A DNA stretch of 64,000 nucleotides from Conchiformibius steedae (GCF_014054725.1 NZ_CP059563.1:1019749-1083748), one strand, 5' to 3'; shown: positions 16,866 to 27,087, counted from the stretch's first letter. Translations and numbers: made by a program. Notes: generated by a model not told the origin, from the letters alone.

Positions 16866-18215
16866 TTAAATATAAACCGCAAACAGGTATGAACCCACCA
16901 GCGTAATCGCCACATAAACAAAGAACATCAGTTTTTGTTTGGGCGTGCTCATGGTTACACGCTCGGGAACGGGTTTGTCTTGGTCCAATTTGGTGTAAAA
17001 CGGCATGCCCAAGAAGAAGGCGAAATACACCACTGACAAAATTTGCGAAACCAAAGTACGGGTATCGCTTGCCACTTTCGCGCCCAAAATGCCCAAGCCG
17101 ATGAATGAAATCAAAAAGGCAACCAAGGCAAATTTGAAAATCGGACCGCGGTAGCGGATGGATTTGGTGGGGGAACGGTCCAGCCACGGCAGCAGTGCAA
17201 TCAGCACCACGGCTGCGCCCATTGCCAATACGCCCCAAACTTGTGTACCTGCAAAAGAGGGTACGGCACGCAAAATCGCATAGAACGGGGTGAAATACCA
17301 AACGGGTGCGATGTGCGGCGGGGTTTTCAGCGGGTCGGCAGGGTCAAAGTTCGGTTTCTCCAAGAAATAACCGCCGCCTTCGGGGGCAAAGAACATCACC
17401 GCGCAGAAGAAAATCAAAAATACCACTACGCCCAAAATGTCTTTAACGGTGTAGTAGGGGTGGAAAGGAATGCCGTCCAAAGGAATACCGTTAGAATCTT
17501 TCAGTTTTTTGATTTCCACGCCGTCGGGGTTGTTGGAACCCACTTCGTGCAGGGCAATCAGGTGGGCAGCCACCAAACCGACCAATACCAAAGGCAGGGC
17601 AATCACGTGCAGGGCGAAGAAGCGGTTTAAGGTGGCATCAGATACGTTAAAGTCGCCGCGAATCCAAGTGGATAAATCAGGACCAATCACGGGAATCGCG
17701 CCGAACAGATTAATAATCACCTGTGCGCCCCAAAACGACATCTGACCCCAAGGCAGCAGGTAGCCCATAAAGGCTTCTGCCATCAATGCCAAGAAAATCA
17801 GCGAGCCGAATACCCACACCAGTTCGCGCGGCTTTTTAAACGAGCCGTACACCAAACCGCGGAACATGTGCAGATACACCACGATAAAGAACATGGATGC
17901 GCCGGTAGAGTGCATATAGCGGATAATCCAACCGCCCGACACGTCGCGCATAATGTATTCCACGGCGGCAAACGCTACAGGCAGATTTTGTGCGTTCAGC
18001 GTGCCGTCGGGTTTAAAGTTCATGGTTAGGAAAATGCCGCTGACGATTTGAATCACCAGCACCAGCATCGCCAACGAACCGAAAAAGTACCAAAAATTAA
18101 AGTTTTTCGGTGCATAGTATTCGGTAACGTGTTCCTTCATCATTTTGGACAGGGGGAAACGCGCGTCCACCCAGTCCAGTAAGGCTTTGCCTTTGCTTTG
18201 ATTTTGGTTTTCCAT
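16866..18215 (-). CDS. petB: cytochrome b of the bc1 complex
   Basis: 449 residues with eight to nine membrane segments; the full-length (b6 plus subunit IV) form. Haem-binding helices are visible around MRDVSGGWIIRYMHSTGASMFF and NRFFALHVIALPLVLVGLVAAHL, and the PVW quinol-site variant of PEWY is in PPHIAPVWYFTPFYA. It oxidises quinol in the inner membrane. It lies between petA (18-bp gap) and petC, as usual in proteobacteria. Confidence 0.96.
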   Translation of the reverse strand: MENQNQSKGKALLDWVDARFPLSKMMKEHVTEYYAPKNFNFWYFFGSLAMLVLVIQIVSGIFLTMNFKPDGTLNAQNLPVAFAAVEYIMRDVSGGWIIRYMHSTGASMFFIVVYLHMFRGLVYGSFKKPRELVWVFGSLIFLALMAEAFMGYLLPWGQMSFWGAQVIINLFGAIPVIGPDLSTWIRGDFNVSDATLNRFFALHVIALPLVLVGLVAAHLIALHEVGSNNPDGVEIKKLKDSNGIPLDGIPFHPYYTVKDILGVVVFLIFFCAVMFFAPEGGGYFLEKPNFDPADPLKTPPHIAPVWYFTPFYAILRAVPSFAGTQVWGVLAMGAAVVLIALLPWLDRSPTKSIRYRGPIFKFALVAFLISFIGLGILGAKVASDTRTLVSQILSVVYFAFFLGMPFYTKLDQDKPVPERVTMSTPKQKLMFFVYVAITLVGSYLFAVYI

Positions 18216-18233
18216 AGTCTGTGCCCCTTTGTT

Positions 18234-18818
18234 TTATTCTTCGCCAACCAGAATCAGGTTGTCATTCAGGTATTTGTATGGCGGGATAACCAGATTGCTC
18301 GGTGCGGGTACGCCTTTGAACACACGTCCTGCCAAGTCAAATTTGGAGCCGTGGCAGGGGCAGAAAAAGCCACCTTTCCAGCTTGCGCCGCCCAAGTCCG
18401 CCGCGCCCACATCAGGGCGGTGGGTGGGGGAACAGCCCAAGTGGGTGCAAATACCGATGGCCACCCACAGGTTCGGCTTCAGCGAACGTGTGGGGTTTTT
18501 ACAGCTTTCGGGCTGTTGGTCGGCTTGCGAAGCGGGGTCCACCAGTTCGCCGTCAAGCGTGGGCAGGTCTTTGAGCTGGGCTTCGGTGCGGTTGAGCACA
18601 AAAATGGGCTTGCCGCGCCATTCGGCGGTTAGTAGTTGTCCCGCTTCAATTTTGCTGACATCTACTTCTACTGAAGCACCAGCGGCTTTGGCTTTTTCCG
18701 AAGGAAACCAGCTGGCAACCAGCGGCGTGGCTACACCCAAGGCAGCTACGCCACCCGCACCAGCGGTGGCGAGTGAGAGAAAGCGGCGGCGTCCTTGATT
18801 GATTTCTTTATTATCCAT
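18234..18818 (-). CDS. petA: Rieske iron-sulfur protein of the bc1 complex
   Basis: 194 residues. A twin-arginine type N-terminus (GRRRFLSLATAGAGG) runs into a single membrane helix, and the 2Fe-2S ligand boxes are CTHLGCSP and CPCHGSKFD. First gene of the petABC operon. Export in folded form by Tat fits the RRRFL motif. Confidence 0.96.
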   Translation of the reverse strand: MDNKEINQGRRRFLSLATAGAGGVAALGVATPLVASWFPSEKAKAAGASVEVDVSKIEAGQLLTAEWRGKPIFVLNRTEAQLKDLPTLDGELVDPASQADQQPESCKNPTRSLKPNLWVAIGICTHLGCSPTHRPDVGAADLGGASWKGGFFCPCHGSKFDLAGRVFKGVPAPSNLVIPPYKYLNDNLILVGEE

Positions 18819-19120
18819 TATTCAGTTGTCCTGATGTTTGGGGTTTGACACATGCGCCGAAAACCGTAGGGTTTTCGGAAAACGCGGACGGGGGCGGATT
18901 GCCCTTGCCGGTGTGATTTTACCCCGCCCATGCGCCAAAGGGCGCAGATAGGGGCAAATAAACCATTAAACCCCGCGATTTTACCCGATTTCACGCTGAG
19001 GATTAAGCGTTATTTAAAATCAGGTAAAGATTTTCGGGGAAAGTTTGATTTTAAGCAGGGTTTTGTTGTAGCGTTAAGACGGGTATAGTGGCAAGGTCAA
19101 TAAGCAAAAATGGAAAGAAT
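18819..19120. other. divergent intergenic region petA / folA
   Basis: 302 bp. It holds a perfect hairpin CCGAAAACC-GTAG-GGTTTTCGG (18857-18878), which lies in the petA 5' untranslated region, and a TATAGT (19084-19089) that could be the -10 box of folA, though the -35 match is poor. No gene seen. Confidence 0.45.
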
Positions 19121-19618
19121 ATGCAGCGAATTACCCTGATTGCCGCCGCCGATATAAACGGCTGTATTGGTGGCAACAATACCATGTTATGGCATATCCC
19201 TGAAGATTTTGCCTTTTTTAAACAATATACTTTAGGTAAACCCGTGATAATGGGGCGCAAAACATGGCAAAGCCTGCCCAAACGTCCGCTGCCCGAACGC
19301 CGTAACATCGTTTTGTCGCGGCAGAGGGATTGGACAGACACAGGCGCGGAAGTGTTTGCCGATTTAAACACTGCCTTGGCTGCTTGTGCCGATGCGCCCG
19401 AAGTGATGATTATCGGCGGGGCGCAGCTGTATGCACAGGTTTTGCCTTTGGCAACCGATTTGCGTTTAACCGAAGTGCGCCTAAATGTGGCGGGCGATGC
19501 CTTTTTCCCCGAATTTTCGCGCCAGCAGTGGCAGGAAGTTTCCCGCGAAAGCCATGTTTCGGCGCGGGGGATTGGCTTTGATTTGGTGCATTGGCAAAGG
19601 TTTAAGTATAGTGGATAA
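19121..19618 (+). CDS. folA: dihydrofolate reductase
   Basis: 165 residues; reduces dihydrofolate with NADPH in the cytoplasm. Family features: ITLIAAADINGCIGGNNTMLWHIPED, KPVIMGRKTWQSLP and IIGGAQLYAQ. The ATG at 19121 follows GGAAAGA; the in-frame start at 19088 is rejected. The last three residues (Tyr-Ser-Gly) and the TAA stop are read from the terminal repeat TATAGTGGATAA of a Correia-type element, so the native C-terminus was replaced or extended by the insertion. The catalytic core is complete. Confidence 0.95.
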   Translation: MQRITLIAAADINGCIGGNNTMLWHIPEDFAFFKQYTLGKPVIMGRKTWQSLPKRPLPERRNIVLSRQRDWTDTGAEVFADLNTALAACADAPEVMIIGGAQLYAQVLPLATDLRLTEVRLNVAGDAFFPEFSRQQWQEVSRESHVSARGIGFDLVHWQRFKYSG

Positions 19619-19712
19619 AAATAAAAACGAGACAAGGCGACAACGCCCGCCGTGTACGAACAGTACATCAGGGTGTTGGCAACGCCGTATCGTTGCAATT
19701 TTAATCCACTAT
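19607..19712. mobile_element. Correia-type element between folA and rluC
   Basis: About 106 bp with terminal inverted repeats TATAGTGGATAAAAAT and AATTTTAATCCACTAT, and internal ACAAGGCGAC, a GTACGAACAGTAC palindrome and GGCAACGCCGTA, all typical of Neisseria Correia repeat enclosed elements. Its left end encodes the folA stop and its right end the rluC stop, so no unique spacer remains between these convergent genes. Confidence 0.85.
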
Positions 19713-20681
19713 GGTCTGACTATTACGCAGCATGAGCAGCAGATTGTCCAGTTCGGCGGGTAAAGGGGCGTGCAGATTCAGGGGTTCGCCACTTAATGGG
19801 TGCGCCAATATCAGCTGTTCGGCGTGTAAAAACATCCGTTTCAGCCCGATTTTTTGCAAACGTTTGTTGCCCTGATAATCGCCGTAACGTTCATCACCCG
19901 CGATGGGACATTGCTGCGATTGCATGTGAACGCGGATTTGGTGGGTGCGCCCTGTTTTTAAGGTGGCGCGTAGCAGGGTGAGTTTGGACAAGCCGATGCG
20001 GTGCAGTAAGCCACCGTCAAAGCGTTCCAATACGTCAAACACGGTGTGGGCGTGTTGTCCGTCTGCGGCAATGCGTACCATTTTTTCGCCTGCTGCGCCT
20101 GTGTATTTGTGCAGCGGCAGTTTAACGTGGCGGATGTCGCCCCATGCGCCAATACCAAGGGCAAGATAGCTTTTTTGCGGCGTGCCTGCGCGGATGGCTT
20201 CGTGCAGTTTGACTAAAGCACTGCGTTTTTTGGCAATCATCAGCAAACCGCTGGTGTCGCGGTCGAGACGGTGTGCCAGTTCCAAATAACGGGCTTCGGG
20301 ACGGGCTTGGCGCAGTTGTTCAATCACGCCGAAACTGACACCGCTGCCGCCATGCACGGCTACGCCTGCGGGTTTGTTGATGACCAGCAAGGCATCGTCT
20401 TCAAATACGATGGGGAACAGGCGCGGCGGCACGGAGGGGGCGGGTAGGGTGCGTTCGGCGGTGCGGATGGGGGGAATGCGTATGCTGTCGCCTGCGTACA
20501 GACGGGTTTCGGCTTTCACGCGCTTGCCGTTAATGCGTACTTCGCCAGCGCGGATAATGCGCCAAATATGGCTGCGTGGCACGCCTTTGAGTATTTTTAT
20601 CAGGTAATTATCAAGGCGTTGTCCTGCGTGTTCTTCGCCAAGCTGCAAATGGCGGACGCTTTCTTTGCTAATTGGTGGCAT
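19701..20681 (-). CDS. rluC: 23S rRNA pseudouridine synthase RluC
   Basis: 326 residues. An S4 RNA-binding domain (about residues 16-75, GQRLDNYLIKILKGVPRSHIW) precedes the synthase domain with the catalytic Asp in LAHRLDRDTSG. It modifies three uridines of 23S rRNA in E. coli. It is divergent from rne, the arrangement also seen in E. coli. The last residues (Ile-Val-Asp) and stop come from the Correia element terminal repeat. Confidence 0.94.
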   Translation of the reverse strand: MPPISKESVRHLQLGEEHAGQRLDNYLIKILKGVPRSHIWRIIRAGEVRINGKRVKAETRLYAGDSIRIPPIRTAERTLPAPSVPPRLFPIVFEDDALLVINKPAGVAVHGGSGVSFGVIEQLRQARPEARYLELAHRLDRDTSGLLMIAKKRSALVKLHEAIRAGTPQKSYLALGIGAWGDIRHVKLPLHKYTGAAGEKMVRIAADGQHAHTVFDVLERFDGGLLHRIGLSKLTLLRATLKTGRTHQIRVHMQSQQCPIAGDERYGDYQGNKRLQKIGLKRMFLHAEQLILAHPLSGEPLNLHAPLPAELDNLLLMLRNSQTIVD

Positions 20682-20694
20682 TTTCTCTTATAAT
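20665..20694 (+). promoter_or_regulatory. candidate rne promoter overlapping the rluC start
   Basis: TTGCTA (20665-20670), an 18-bp spacer and TATAAT (20689-20694) on the + strand. The -35 box lies inside the first codons of the divergent rluC. Transcription would give an untranslated leader of about 550 nt. Confidence 0.55.
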
Positions 20695-21250
20695 CCGTTT
20701 GTTTTTGAGCGGCAACCGTCCGCCGAAAACGCGGATGGCGCGGTGTGTGTCGTTGGCTTATCAACACCCTGTTTGGGCAGCTTGGACTGTCGCCCCGTTT
20801 CGGGCAAACCGCCTTTCCGATTTTTTGCCAAATAACGGCACACGCCCCCATTTTAATTGAAAAACGCACTTTGAGAACCCATGCCGTTTGCGGTATCGGT
20901 TTTTAGAAACGGACATCCTTTTGCACGCACAAGCCTACACGGGCAAAACCGCAACCCGAGTTTAAACTTTTTGGGCGCAGACGGCATATTGATTAGGTCG
21001 GCACAGCCGCTCGCCCCAGTACCGTTAAATTGTTTTTTTATACCCGGCAGGCTCACACCGCATGGCAAAGAAAGCCTTTTAACTGTTAATAAAAACAACA
21101 AGACGACGGCTGTATTATTCTTCGGCGCACATTCCGCCATTTTCTTTAGCTCTTTATTCGCTTGCTTGTTTGCCTGCCGTGCGGCGGGCGCAAAGTCTTA
21201 ACCGGTTGTTTTCCGTTTCCGTGCCTTAATAATATTGAGGTAAAACAAAT
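20695..21250 (+). promoter_or_regulatory. long 5' untranslated leader of rne
   Basis: About 550 bp without a credible gene upstream of rne. RNase E mRNAs in enterobacteria carry a long structured leader through which the enzyme controls its own decay; length and position fit that here. Several short U-rich single-stranded stretches are visible, but no element I can name. Confidence 0.5.
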
Positions 21251-23959
21251 ATGAAACGCATGTTATTTAACGCCACGCATTCCGAAGAATTGCGCGTGGC
21301 GATTGTTGACGGGCAAACCCTGCTCGATTTGGACATTGAAACGCTGGGTAAAGAACAGCGCAAAGGCAATATTTACAAAGGCGTGATTACCCGCATTGAG
21401 CCCTCTTTAGAAGCCTGTTTTGTCGATTACGGAACCGACAGACACGGCTTTTTGCCGTTTAAAGAAGTATCCCGCGCCTATTTTCAAGATTACGAAGGCG
21501 GCAAAGCCCGCATCCAAGACGTGCTGAAAGAAGGCATGCAAATCATTGTTCAAGTGGAAAAAGATGAGCGTGGCAACAAAGGCGCGGCACTGACCACCTT
21601 TATCAGCTTGGCGGGACGTTATTTGGTGTTGATGCCGAATAATCCACGTGGCGGCGGCGTGTCGCGCCGCATTGAAGGCGAAGAACGCCAAGAACTGAAA
21701 GCAGCGATGGCGGAATTGGACGTACCGCAAGGCATGAGCATTATTGCGCGTACCGCAGGCATTGGGCGCACAGTAGAAGAATTACAATGGGATTTCAATT
21801 ATTTGTTGCAACTGTGGCGCGCCATTGAAGAAGCCGCTGCCGCGCACAAACAGCCCTATTTGCTGTTTATGGAAAGCTCTTTGGTCATCCGCGCCATCCG
21901 CGACTACTTCCGCCCCGACATCGGTGAAATTCTGGTAGACAATCAAGAAGTTTACGAACAAGTTTCCGAGTTTATGAGCTATGTGATGCCCAATAATTTG
22001 GGCAGGCTGAAACTCTATGAAGACCACACCCCCTTATTTTCACGTCTGCAAATTGAGCAGCAGATTGAAACTGCTTTTGCGCGTTCTGTGAGCCTGCCTT
22101 CTGGCGGCGCGATTGTGATTGACCACACTGAAGCCCTTGTTTCCATTGATGTTAACTCTGCGCGTGCCACGCGCGGCGCGGATATTGAAGAAACCGCGTT
22201 TAAAACCAATATGGAAGCGGCGGAAGAAGTGGCGCGGCAAATGCGTTTGCGCGACTTGGGCGGCTTGGTCGTCATTGATTTTATTGACATGGAGGACGCG
22301 AAAAACCAGCGCGAAGTGGAAAACACCCTGCGCGATGCCCTAAAAAAAGACCGCGCCCGTGTACAAATGGGCAAGCTGTCGCGTTTCGGGCTGCTGGAAT
22401 TGAGCCGCCAACGTCTGCAACCCGCGCTGGCGGAAAGCAGCCACATTGCCTGTCCGCGCTGTGCGGGAACGGGTGTGATTCGCAGCATTGAATCCACCGC
22501 GCTGCACGTTTTGCGCCTGATTCAAGATGCCGCCATGAAAGACAATACGGGCGAAGTACACGCACAAGTGCCTGTTGATGTGGCGACTTTCCTGTTAAAC
22601 GAAAAACGCGCCGAGCTGTTCGGCATGGAAGAGCGTTTGGATGTATCGGTGTTTTTGATTCCCAATATTCATTTGGAAAATCCGCATTACGAAATCACGC
22701 GCATCCGCAACGATGATGTCGATGAAAACGCCGCGCCCAGCTACAGACGTGTTGCCAAGCCTGAAGTGGTTGATAATGTGCCGTTTTCCAACAGCAAAGG
22801 CGAAAAAGCCGCCCGCCCCGAACCTGCGGTAAAAGGCGTAAAACACGCTTCACCTGCGCCTACCGTATCGGAAAACCGTTCGTGGTGGGACAGCTTTAAA
22901 GGCTGGCTGAAAAAACTGTTTGGCGGCAGCGAAGAAAGCAGCAGCAAACCCGCCGCTGCCGAAAAACTGCGCACCCCGTCCAAACGCAACAACCCCAACC
23001 GCCGTGCCAACGGCAACCGCAATCAGCAATACGCCCACAAAAACAAGCGTCCTTACCATAAGGCATCGCCTGTTGATGTGCAGAACGATGCTGCGCCTGT
23101 GGTAGAAAAAGAAAAGGTGAATCAACAGCCTAATCCAAATAAACCGCAGCGTAATCCCCAGCAGAAACAACAGGCTGTTTCGAAAAACCAAGCGGCTGCC
23201 GCACCCAATCCTGCGCCCCTTGCCGCTGCCGAAGTGCCTGTTCAAGCAGCAGAAAATACCCCCAAGCAGCCGCGTCATAAAAAGCAGCAGCAAAAACAAA
23301 AACCGCTGATTGTCCGCATTGGTAACAACAACCAACAGGGTAATTCTGCCAATAAGCAGCAAAAAAGTCAGAATAAACAGGCGAATAAGCGTCATATTCC
23401 GTCTGCTGCGCGTATTGAAGGTTCGCTGGATGTGGGCAAAGCCGCGCAGCGTGTGGAAGATGCAGTGGCAAAAGTGCTGATGCAATATCCTGATTTAGCG
23501 GAAGAAAGTCTGTTAGTGGCGGAATACCGCGCCCGTTATGAGGCTGCGCCTGAAGCTGTGGCAGAAGCAGAAACCGTTGAAGAGGTGGTATTTGCGGTGG
23601 CAGAAGAAACCACGGTATTGCAAGCCATTGAAATGGAAGAAGAGCCAAATATTAGCACTCAAGCGACTGAAGCAGAAGAAAATGCTTTGGTGCGTGAAGC
23701 AGCGGCACAGGTAGAAGCAGCGGTTGCCGAAGTATGCGGAACGGCGGATGCCCCTGTGCTGGAACAGCTGATTGAAAACTTGGATTTGCAAGGTTTGCAG
23801 TGGGTGCAGACGGAAACCGTTGAAACTAAAGCAGAAGAATCAGTGGTGGAAATTCTCGCTGCACAGCCTGCTTTGCGCCGTAGTGACCGCAAACCTGTTG
23901 CGTCTGCTGCTGCACCTGCGCCGCAAGCCTTGATGCAGGTGGAAACCACGCAAGATTAA
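21251..23959 (+). CDS. rne: ribonuclease E
   Basis: 902 residues. The N-terminal catalytic half has an S1 domain (GNIYKGVITRIEPSLEACFVDYG), metal-binding Asp in VSIDVNSARATRG and VVIDFIDMED, and the zinc-link CPRCAGTG. At about residue 544 an amphipathic stretch SWWDSFKGWLKKLFGG matches the membrane-targeting helix. The remainder is disordered, rich in Asn/Gln/Lys then Glu/Ala, a likely degradosome scaffold. It initiates mRNA decay and rRNA/tRNA processing at the inner membrane. The start follows TTGAGG. Confidence 0.96.
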   Translation: MKRMLFNATHSEELRVAIVDGQTLLDLDIETLGKEQRKGNIYKGVITRIEPSLEACFVDYGTDRHGFLPFKEVSRAYFQDYEGGKARIQDVLKEGMQIIVQVEKDERGNKGAALTTFISLAGRYLVLMPNNPRGGGVSRRIEGEERQELKAAMAELDVPQGMSIIARTAGIGRTVEELQWDFNYLLQLWRAIEEAAAAHKQPYLLFMESSLVIRAIRDYFRPDIGEILVDNQEVYEQVSEFMSYVMPNNLGRLKLYEDHTPLFSRLQIEQQIETAFARSVSLPSGGAIVIDHTEALVSIDVNSARATRGADIEETAFKTNMEAAEEVARQMRLRDLGGLVVIDFIDMEDAKNQREVENTLRDALKKDRARVQMGKLSRFGLLELSRQRLQPALAESSHIACPRCAGTGVIRSIESTALHVLRLIQDAAMKDNTGEVHAQVPVDVATFLLNEKRAELFGMEERLDVSVFLIPNIHLENPHYEITRIRNDDVDENAAPSYRRVAKPEVVDNVPFSNSKGEKAARPEPAVKGVKHASPAPTVSENRSWWDSFKGWLKKLFGGSEESSSKPAAAEKLRTPSKRNNPNRRANGNRNQQYAHKNKRPYHKASPVDVQNDAAPVVEKEKVNQQPNPNKPQRNPQQKQQAVSKNQAAAAPNPAPLAAAEVPVQAAENTPKQPRHKKQQQKQKPLIVRIGNNNQQGNSANKQQKSQNKQANKRHIPSAARIEGSLDVGKAAQRVEDAVAKVLMQYPDLAEESLLVAEYRARYEAAPEAVAEAETVEEVVFAVAEETTVLQAIEMEEEPNISTQATEAEENALVREAAAQVEAAVAEVCGTADAPVLEQLIENLDLQGLQWVQTETVETKAEESVVEILAAQPALRRSDRKPVASAAAPAPQALMQVETTQD

Positions 23960-23974
23960 GTATTGTTTTTAATT

Positions 23975-24013
23975 AAAAAAGCTGCCCGATAAGGTTCGGG
24001 CAGCTTTTTTTGT
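23975..24013 (+). terminator. terminator of rne
   Basis: AAGCTGCCCGA pairs with TCGGGCAGCTT, with an A-run before and a T-run after. It may also stop the convergent SPOR gene. Confidence 0.9.
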
Positions 24014-24035
24014 CAGCCAAACAGTGTTATGGACT

Positions 24036-24365
24036 TCAATCGGCAATCACCATCGCCGAAACAGAGTGTTCTTTAAATAGGCGTTCTGCCAAGGCTTCGG
24101 CTTCTTTTTGTTTCATGCGTTTACTGCGCACCACGCGCACAAAGTTACCGTCGGCGCGTTGGCGTGTGACTACGGTGGATGGTACACCGAATAAAGATAC
24201 CCGTCCCGCTTGGGCATCTGCCAACATCGGGTCGGCAAATGCACCCGATTGAATCACAAAACTGCCTTGATTTTCATAATCATTTTCTACCACAGTCGTT
24301 TGACCTGCAGCGCACACAATGGTAGAACACATTGCCAACAACAAAGCATATACGGATTTTTTCAT
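24036..24365 (-). CDS. small periplasmic SPOR-domain protein
   Basis: 109 residues. Signal peptide at residues 1 to about 19 (MKKSVYALLLAMCSTIVCAA). The rest, from GSFVIQSGAFADPMLADAQ to AEALAERLFKEH, has the layout of a SPOR domain (beta-alpha-beta repeats with V-x-x-G-x-F at the start and a final VVRSKRMKQKEAEALAERL). SPOR domains bind denuded glycan strands at the septum, so a role at the division site or in peptidoglycan remodelling is possible. Unusually there is no enzymatic or membrane-anchor part. The ribosome site AGGAG is clear. Single gene, convergent with rne. Confidence 0.8.
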   Translation of the reverse strand: MKKSVYALLLAMCSTIVCAAGQTTVVENDYENQGSFVIQSGAFADPMLADAQAGRVSLFGVPSTVVTRQRADGNFVRVVRSKRMKQKEAEALAERLFKEHSVSAMVIAD

Positions 24366-24696
24366 GTTTTTCTCCTGAAAATAAAGGATTTCGGATGCCC
24401 GTTGGCAGGTGCAAGCAAACGCTGTTCCAGCATCTCACTCCGTCCAAGGGGCGGGGATTCCGACACTGTGCCCAATCAATCCGCACGGTTTCAATATTTT
24501 GGCAATCTGTTGATTTTATGCCAAATCATTTGATGTCGGATTTCACTGTCTATTATAGCGGTAATGTGATGAAATACAGGCTTTGGTAGGAAAATTTACC
24601 TTTTTTACCTGATTTAACCGTTAAATGTTGTGCAATGGCAACAAAAAACGCCCGAAAGATTATCGGGCGTTGCTTTTTATGGAAATGGAAACGGAT
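24366..24696. other. intergenic region upstream of the SPOR gene
   Basis: 331 bp. On the minus strand a TATAAT (24558-24553) could be the -10 box for the SPOR gene, giving a leader of about 180 nt; the -35 is weak. At the other end lies the ppsA terminator. No gene seen. Confidence 0.45.
24643..24671 (-). terminator. terminator of ppsA
   Basis: AACGCCCGA and TCGGGCGTT form a 9-bp stem, followed on the minus strand by six T (24648-24643). Confidence 0.85.
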
Positions 24697-27087
24697 TTAA
24701 GCGGCGTTTAATTCTTTCGCCAGATACAGCCATGTTTCAATCACGGTATCGGGATTGAGCGACACGGTTTCAATGCCTTCTTCCACCAGCCATTTGGCAA
24801 AATCGGGGTGGTCAGACGGACCTTGACCGCAAATTCCCACGTATTTATTGTGTTTGCGGCAGGCGGAAATCGCCAAATGCAACATCACTTTAACCGCAGG
24901 ATTGCGCTCGTCAAAGCTGGAAGCGATTGAACCGCCGCTGTCGCGGTCCACGCCCAAAGTCAGCTGGGTCATATCGTTAGAACCGATGGAGAAGCCGTCA
25001 AAATATTTCAGGAATTGCTCTGCCAACAGCGCATTGCTGGGCAGTTCGCACATCATAATCAGACGCAAACCGTTTTTGCCGCGTTCCAAGCCGTTTTCTT
25101 TCAAGGCTTTAACTACGCCTTCGGCTTCTGCCAAAGTACGGACAAAGGGAATCATAATTTCCACATTGGTCAAGCCCATTTCATCGCGCACATATTTCAG
25201 CGCACGGCATTCCAGCGCAAAGGCTTCTTTAAAGTCTTCAGACACATAACGCGCTGCGCCACGGAAGCCCAACATCGGGTTTTCTTCGTGTGGTTCGTAC
25301 ACGCTGCCGCCGACCAAGCCAGCGTATTCATTGGATTTGAAATCCGACATCCGTACAATCACTTTTTTCGGATACACGGAAGCCGCCAAAGTAGACACGC
25401 CTTCGGCGATTTTGTCCACATAAAAATCAACAGGCGATGCGTAACCAGCGATGCGGTCGGAAATTTCCGCTTTCAAATCATCGTCCAAGCGGTCAAATTC
25501 AATCAGGGCTTTGGGGTGGATGCCGATTTGACGGTTGATGATAAATTCCATCCGCGCCAAACCGATGCCTTCATTGGGAATATTGGCAAACGAGAACGCC
25601 AGTTCGGGATTGCCCACGTTCATCATGATTTTAACGGGCGCTTTGGGCATATTGTCCAAAGCGACATCATGCACTTGTACGTCCAACAAGCCGTTGTAAA
25701 TCAAACCCGTATCGCCTTCGGCGCAGGAAACGGTAACTTCTTGTCCGTCTTTCAGCACTTCGGAAGCGTTGCCGCAACCCACCACGGCGGGAATGCCCAA
25801 TTCGCGGGCGATAATGGCGGCGTGGCAGGTACGTCCGCCACGGTTGGTCACAATCGCGGCAGCGCGTTTCATTACGGGTTCCCAATCGGGGTCGGTCATA
25901 TCGGTAACCAAAACGTCGCCTGCCTGAACGCTGTCCATTTCCGAAGCGTCTTTAACCAAACGCACTTTGCCCTGTCCGACTTTTTGACCGATGGCACGAC
26001 CTTCCGCCAAAACGCTGCGTTCGCCGTTTAATTCGTAGCGGCGCAGACTGCTGCCTTTTTCTTCTTGCGATTTAACGGTTTCGGGACGTGCTTGCAAAAT
26101 ATACAGCTTGCCGTCCACACCGTCACGACCCCATTCAATGTCCATCGGACGACCGTAATGTTCTTCAATAATCAGCGCGTATTTCGCCAATTCGGTGATT
26201 TCTTCATTGGAAATGGAGAATTTTTTGCGGTCTGCTTCAGGAACATCAACGGTACGCACCGATTTACCCGCTTGCGCTTCTTCACTGAACACCATTTTAA
26301 TCAGTTTAGAACCCAAGTTTTTACGCAAAACAGCGGGTTTGCCTGCTTTCAGTGTGGGCTTGTGTACATAAAATTCGTCGGGATTGACCGCGCCTTGTAC
26401 CACGGTTTCGCCCAAGCCGTAAGACGAAGTGACAAAAACCACGTCTTCAAAACCGCTTTCGGTATCAATCGAGAACATCACGCCTGCTGCGCCGCTGTCG
26501 GAACGCACCATGCGCTGTACGCCTGCGGACAAGGCAACCACATCGTGTTCAAAACCTTTATGCACGCGGTAAGAAATGGCACGGTCGTTGTACAGCGAAG
26601 CAAACACATGGTGCATGGCTTCTTTAACGTTTTCCAAGCCGTTGATGTTCAGGAAAGTTTCTTGTTGTCCTGCAAACGAGGCATCGGGCAGGTCTTCCGC
26701 AGTGGCAGAAGAGCGCACCGCCACGGAAATCTCGCTGCTGCCCGCATCGGCGACCATTTTTTCCCACGCGGTTTCGATTTCGCGGTTAAGCTGTTCGGGG
26801 AAAGGCGTGTCCAAAATCCATTGGCGGATTTCTTTGCCCACCCGTGCCAGCTCTGCCACGTCGTCCACATTTAAGGCGGCAAGGGCGGCGGAAATGCGTT
26901 CGTTCAGCCCTTCGTGCGCCAAAAAGGCGCGGTAGGCATCGGCGGTAGTGGCGAAACCACCGGGAACACGTACCCCTTTTTCGGTGAGGTTGCTAATCAT
27001 TTCGCCCAGCGAAGCGTTTTTGCCGCCCACGCGCTCGACATCGCTCATGCGCAGGTTTTCAAACCAAACCACGTAGTTTTCGGTCAT
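24697..27087 (-). CDS. ppsA: phosphoenolpyruvate synthase
   Basis: 796 residues. N-terminal ATP-grasp part ([12 protein letters not shown] onward), the central phospho-His swivel domain with [21 protein letters not shown], and the C-terminal TIM barrel ending with [13 protein letters not shown]. It converts pyruvate and ATP to PEP, AMP and phosphate, for gluconeogenesis from lactate or pyruvate. Family length about 790. Single gene with its own promoter and terminator; no PpsR regulatory kinase gene lies beside it in this window. Confidence 0.97.
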   Translation of the reverse strand: MTENYVVWFENLRMSDVERVGGKNASLGEMISNLTEKGVRVPGGFATTADAYRAFLAHEGLNERISAALAALNVDDVAELARVGKEIRQWILDTPFPEQLNREIETAWEKMVADAGSSEISVAVRSSATAEDLPDASFAGQQETFLNINGLENVKEAMHHVFASLYNDRAISYRVHKGFEHDVVALSAGVQRMVRSDSGAAGVMFSIDTESGFEDVVFVTSSYGLGETVVQGAVNPDEFYVHKPTLKAGKPAVLRKNLGSKLIKMVFSEEAQAGKSVRTVDVPEADRKKFSISNEEITELAKYALIIEEHYGRPMDIEWGRDGVDGKLYILQARPETVKSQEEKGSSLRRYELNGERSVLAEGRAIGQKVGQGKVRLVKDASEMDSVQAGDVLVTDMTDPDWEPVMKRAAAIVTNRGGRTCHAAIIARELGIPAVVGCGNASEVLKDGQEVTVSCAEGDTGLIYNGLLDVQVHDVALDNMPKAPVKIMMNVGNPELAFSFANIPNEGIGLARMEFIINRQIGIHPKALIEFDRLDDDLKAEISDRIAGYASPVDFYVDKIAEGVSTLAASVYPKKVIVRMSDFKSNEYAGLVGGSVYEPHEENPMLGFRGAARYVSEDFKEAFALECRALKYVRDEMGLTNVEIMIPFVRTLAEAEGVVKALKENGLERGKNGLRLIMMCELPSNALLAEQFLKYFDGFSIGSNDMTQLTLGVDRDSGGSIASSFDERNPAVKVMLHLAISACRKHNKYVGICGQGPSDHPDFAKWLVEEGIETVSLNPDTVIETWLYLAKELNAA

